Position numbers and translations under genes: made by a program | The notes under the pieces: model-generated | What the model was told of the DNA's origin: nothing | Databases searched by the model: none | What the model saw: only the letters and a program-made list of their open reading frames with translations | Assembly (NCBI GenBank): GCA_913043285.1 | Contig: CAJWML010000022.1 | Location: 1-64,000, forward strand | From: CAKZNE01 sp002695025 | GTDB taxonomy: Bacteria > Bacteroidota > Bacteroidia > Flavobacteriales > Schleiferiaceae | Reading direction: 5' to 3' | Length of the DNA stretch: 64,000 nucleotides | Shown: piece after piece, positions 62,815 through 64,000 of the stretch | How the letters are laid out: each line of letters starts with the position of its first letter | Position numbering within the stretch: position 1 is the stretch's first letter

Positions 62815-63813
62815 ATGCCAAAAAAGAAAATTACCAAATCAGTATATCTCAAGTGGTATGAGGATATGCTGTTCTGGAGAAAGTTTGAGGATAAAGCAGC
62901 AGCGCTGTACATTCAACAGAAGATCCGTGGTTTCCTGCATTTATATAATGGACAGGAGGCTGTATTGGCCGGTTCCTTGCTGGCCATGGAAAAAGGTGAT
63001 AAAATGATCACCGCTTACCGTAATCACGTTCAGCCTATCGGTATGGGGGTAGACCCTAAAAAGATCATGGCCGAACTCATGGGAAAGGTAACCGGTACTT
63101 CTGAAGGTAATGGTGGTTCCATGCACATGTTTTCCAAAGAGCATCATTTTTACGGTGGTCATGGTATTGTAGGGGGGCAAATACCCTTAGGTGCCGGTTT
63201 GGCCTTTGCGGATAAGTATGCTGGTCGTAAAAACGTAACCTTGTGTTATATGGGTGATGGAGCGGTGCGTCAGGGATCTTTTCATGAAACCATGAACCTG
63301 GCTATGCTCTGGAATCTTCCGGTAGTATTTGTAATTGAGAATAATGGCTACGCCATGGGTACCAGTGTGGCACGTACCGCCAATCATACGGATATCTGGA
63401 AATTAGGTCTTGGGTATGAAATGCCCTGTGCTCCTGTGGACGGCATGGATCCTGTGAAGGTGTACGATGCGATGTATGAAGCTATAGATCGTGCCAGAAA
63501 TGAAGGAGGTCCTACTCTTCTGGAGGTAAGAACTTATCGCTATAAAGGTCACTCCATGAGTGATGCCCAACATTACCGCACCAAGGATGAGGTGGCTGAG
63601 TACCAGAAAAAAGATCCTATTACTATTGTATTGGATGTTATTAAGGATAAAAAGTACGCCAGCAAAAAAGAAATTGAAGAGATTGATGATCGTGTAAAGG
63701 AGCTGGTAAATGAATGTGTGGAGTTTGGGGAAGAATCAGATTTTCCGGATGCCTCCAATATTTACGCTCACGTATATAAACAGGAAGATTACCCTTTCAT
63801 CAAAAACCATTAA
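62815..63813 (+). CDS. pdhA: Pyruvate dehydrogenase E1 component, alpha subunit
   Basis: The ATG at 62815 gives 332 residues (MPKKKITKSVYLKWYEDM). Typical elements are RGFLHLYNGQEAVLAGSL, SMHMFSKEHHFYGGHGIVGGQ, the thiamine-diphosphate motif GDGAVRQGSFHE...NN (YMGDGA to VIENNGYAMGT), and the regulatory-loop pattern YRYKGHSMSDAQHYR. With the beta subunit it decarboxylates pyruvate for the E2 lipoyl domain. The pdhC gene follows after 21 bases. The beta-subunit gene is not in the window. Confidence 0.95.
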   Translation: MPKKKITKSVYLKWYEDMLFWRKFEDKAAALYIQQKIRGFLHLYNGQEAVLAGSLLAMEKGDKMITAYRNHVQPIGMGVDPKKIMAELMGKVTGTSEGNGGSMHMFSKEHHFYGGHGIVGGQIPLGAGLAFADKYAGRKNVTLCYMGDGAVRQGSFHETMNLAMLWNLPVVFVIENNGYAMGTSVARTANHTDIWKLGLGYEMPCAPVDGMDPVKVYDAMYEAIDRARNEGGPTLLEVRTYRYKGHSMSDAQHYRTKDEVAEYQKKDPITIVLDVIKDKKYASKKEIEEIDDRVKELVNECVEFGEESDFPDASNIYAHVYKQEDYPFIKNH

Positions 63814-63834
63814 TACCAAAACAGATTTTAAGAA

Positions 63835-64000
63835 ATGGCTGAAGTTGTAAAGATGCCTCGCCTAAGCGATACCATGGAAGAAGGTACCGTGGCCAAGTGG
63901 CATAAAAAAGTAGGAGATAAAGTAAGTGAAGGCGATCTTCTGGCTGAAATTGAAACCGACAAGGCTACAATGGATTTCGAAGCCTTCCAGGAAGGAGTTC
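63835..64000 (+). CDS. pdhC: Pyruvate dehydrogenase E2 (dihydrolipoamide acetyltransferase), 5' part
   Basis: Only the first 55 codons are inside the window. They read MAEVVKMPRLSDTMEEGTVA and go on to the lipoyl-attachment motif ETDKATMDFE, where Lys44 carries lipoate. This is the first lipoyl domain of E2, in the usual place after pdhA. The rest of the gene lies beyond the right edge. Confidence 0.93.
   Translation, partial: MAEVVKMPRLSDTMEEGTVAKWHKKVGDKVSEGDLLAEIETDKATMDFEAFQEGV

Noticed and set aside
1..64000. CRISPR arrays, rRNA, complete tRNA genes, integrases or transposases
   Set aside because: Reading both strands showed no regular direct-repeat/spacer pattern, no rRNA core sequences, no full tRNA cloverleaf and no recombinase motifs; short or degenerate cases could have been missed without a search tool.

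Overview
The window comes from a member of the Bacteroidota, most likely a flavobacterium-like gliding or T9SS-bearing marine lineage. The support is gldJ, porU, porV and a PorP/SprF homologue in one cluster, two proteins with a C-terminal type IX secretion sorting domain, and repeated TAnnTTTG promoter -7 elements, which are the Bacteroidota consensus. No rRNA, complete tRNA, CRISPR array or transposase gene was found.

Bases 1-2000 are AT-rich accessory DNA: a small two-gene unit and a SIR2-like protein. Both units end in the same 15-base sequence, like cassettes. Bases 2140-12272 hold a membrane-stress module read leftwards. An operon encodes a DUF2170 protein, PspA, a YqiJ/NfeD-like OB-fold membrane protein and a flotillin. 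Downstream lie a small membrane protein and a 1656-residue AAA+ ATPase. A divergent XRE/S24-like regulator sits at the head.

Bases 13.3-15.9 kb form an AT-rich island: a small membrane protein, the cut-off 3' half of a phospholipase D-family gene, and a 528-residue protein joining DUF4062, a helix-turn-helix and a HAD phosphatase. I consider this last protein the best candidate for an undescribed defence or signalling effector. Bases 16.4-20.5 kb encode a lipoprotein and two secreted proteins.

Bases 20.7-31.3 kb are a signalling region with three NarL-type histidine kinase/response regulator pairs. Two of them are built as mirror-image modules (leader protein, multi-pass membrane protein, kinase, regulator) with overlapping genes. 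Each module has its own palindromic operator: GCGGGAAAACCCGC for the first, and GGTAGTACTACC for the second. The second operator also lies upstream of a class 3 lipase gene.

Bases 31.4-43.5 kb hold a di-haem cytochrome c peroxidase and a giant 3256-residue T9SS-secreted protein that carries both a PhoD-like and a PhoX-like phosphatase domain, with LamG and PKD repeats. A broken DUF559 nuclease gene set among palindromic repeats follows.

From 44.7 kb to the end the content is housekeeping: exbB-exbD-tonB-folC, an NhaD antiporter, a glutamate/leucine dehydrogenase, anmK, an acyl-CoA dehydrogenase, murF, gldJ, a PorP/SprF protein, porU, porV, cdd, pdhA and the start of pdhC.
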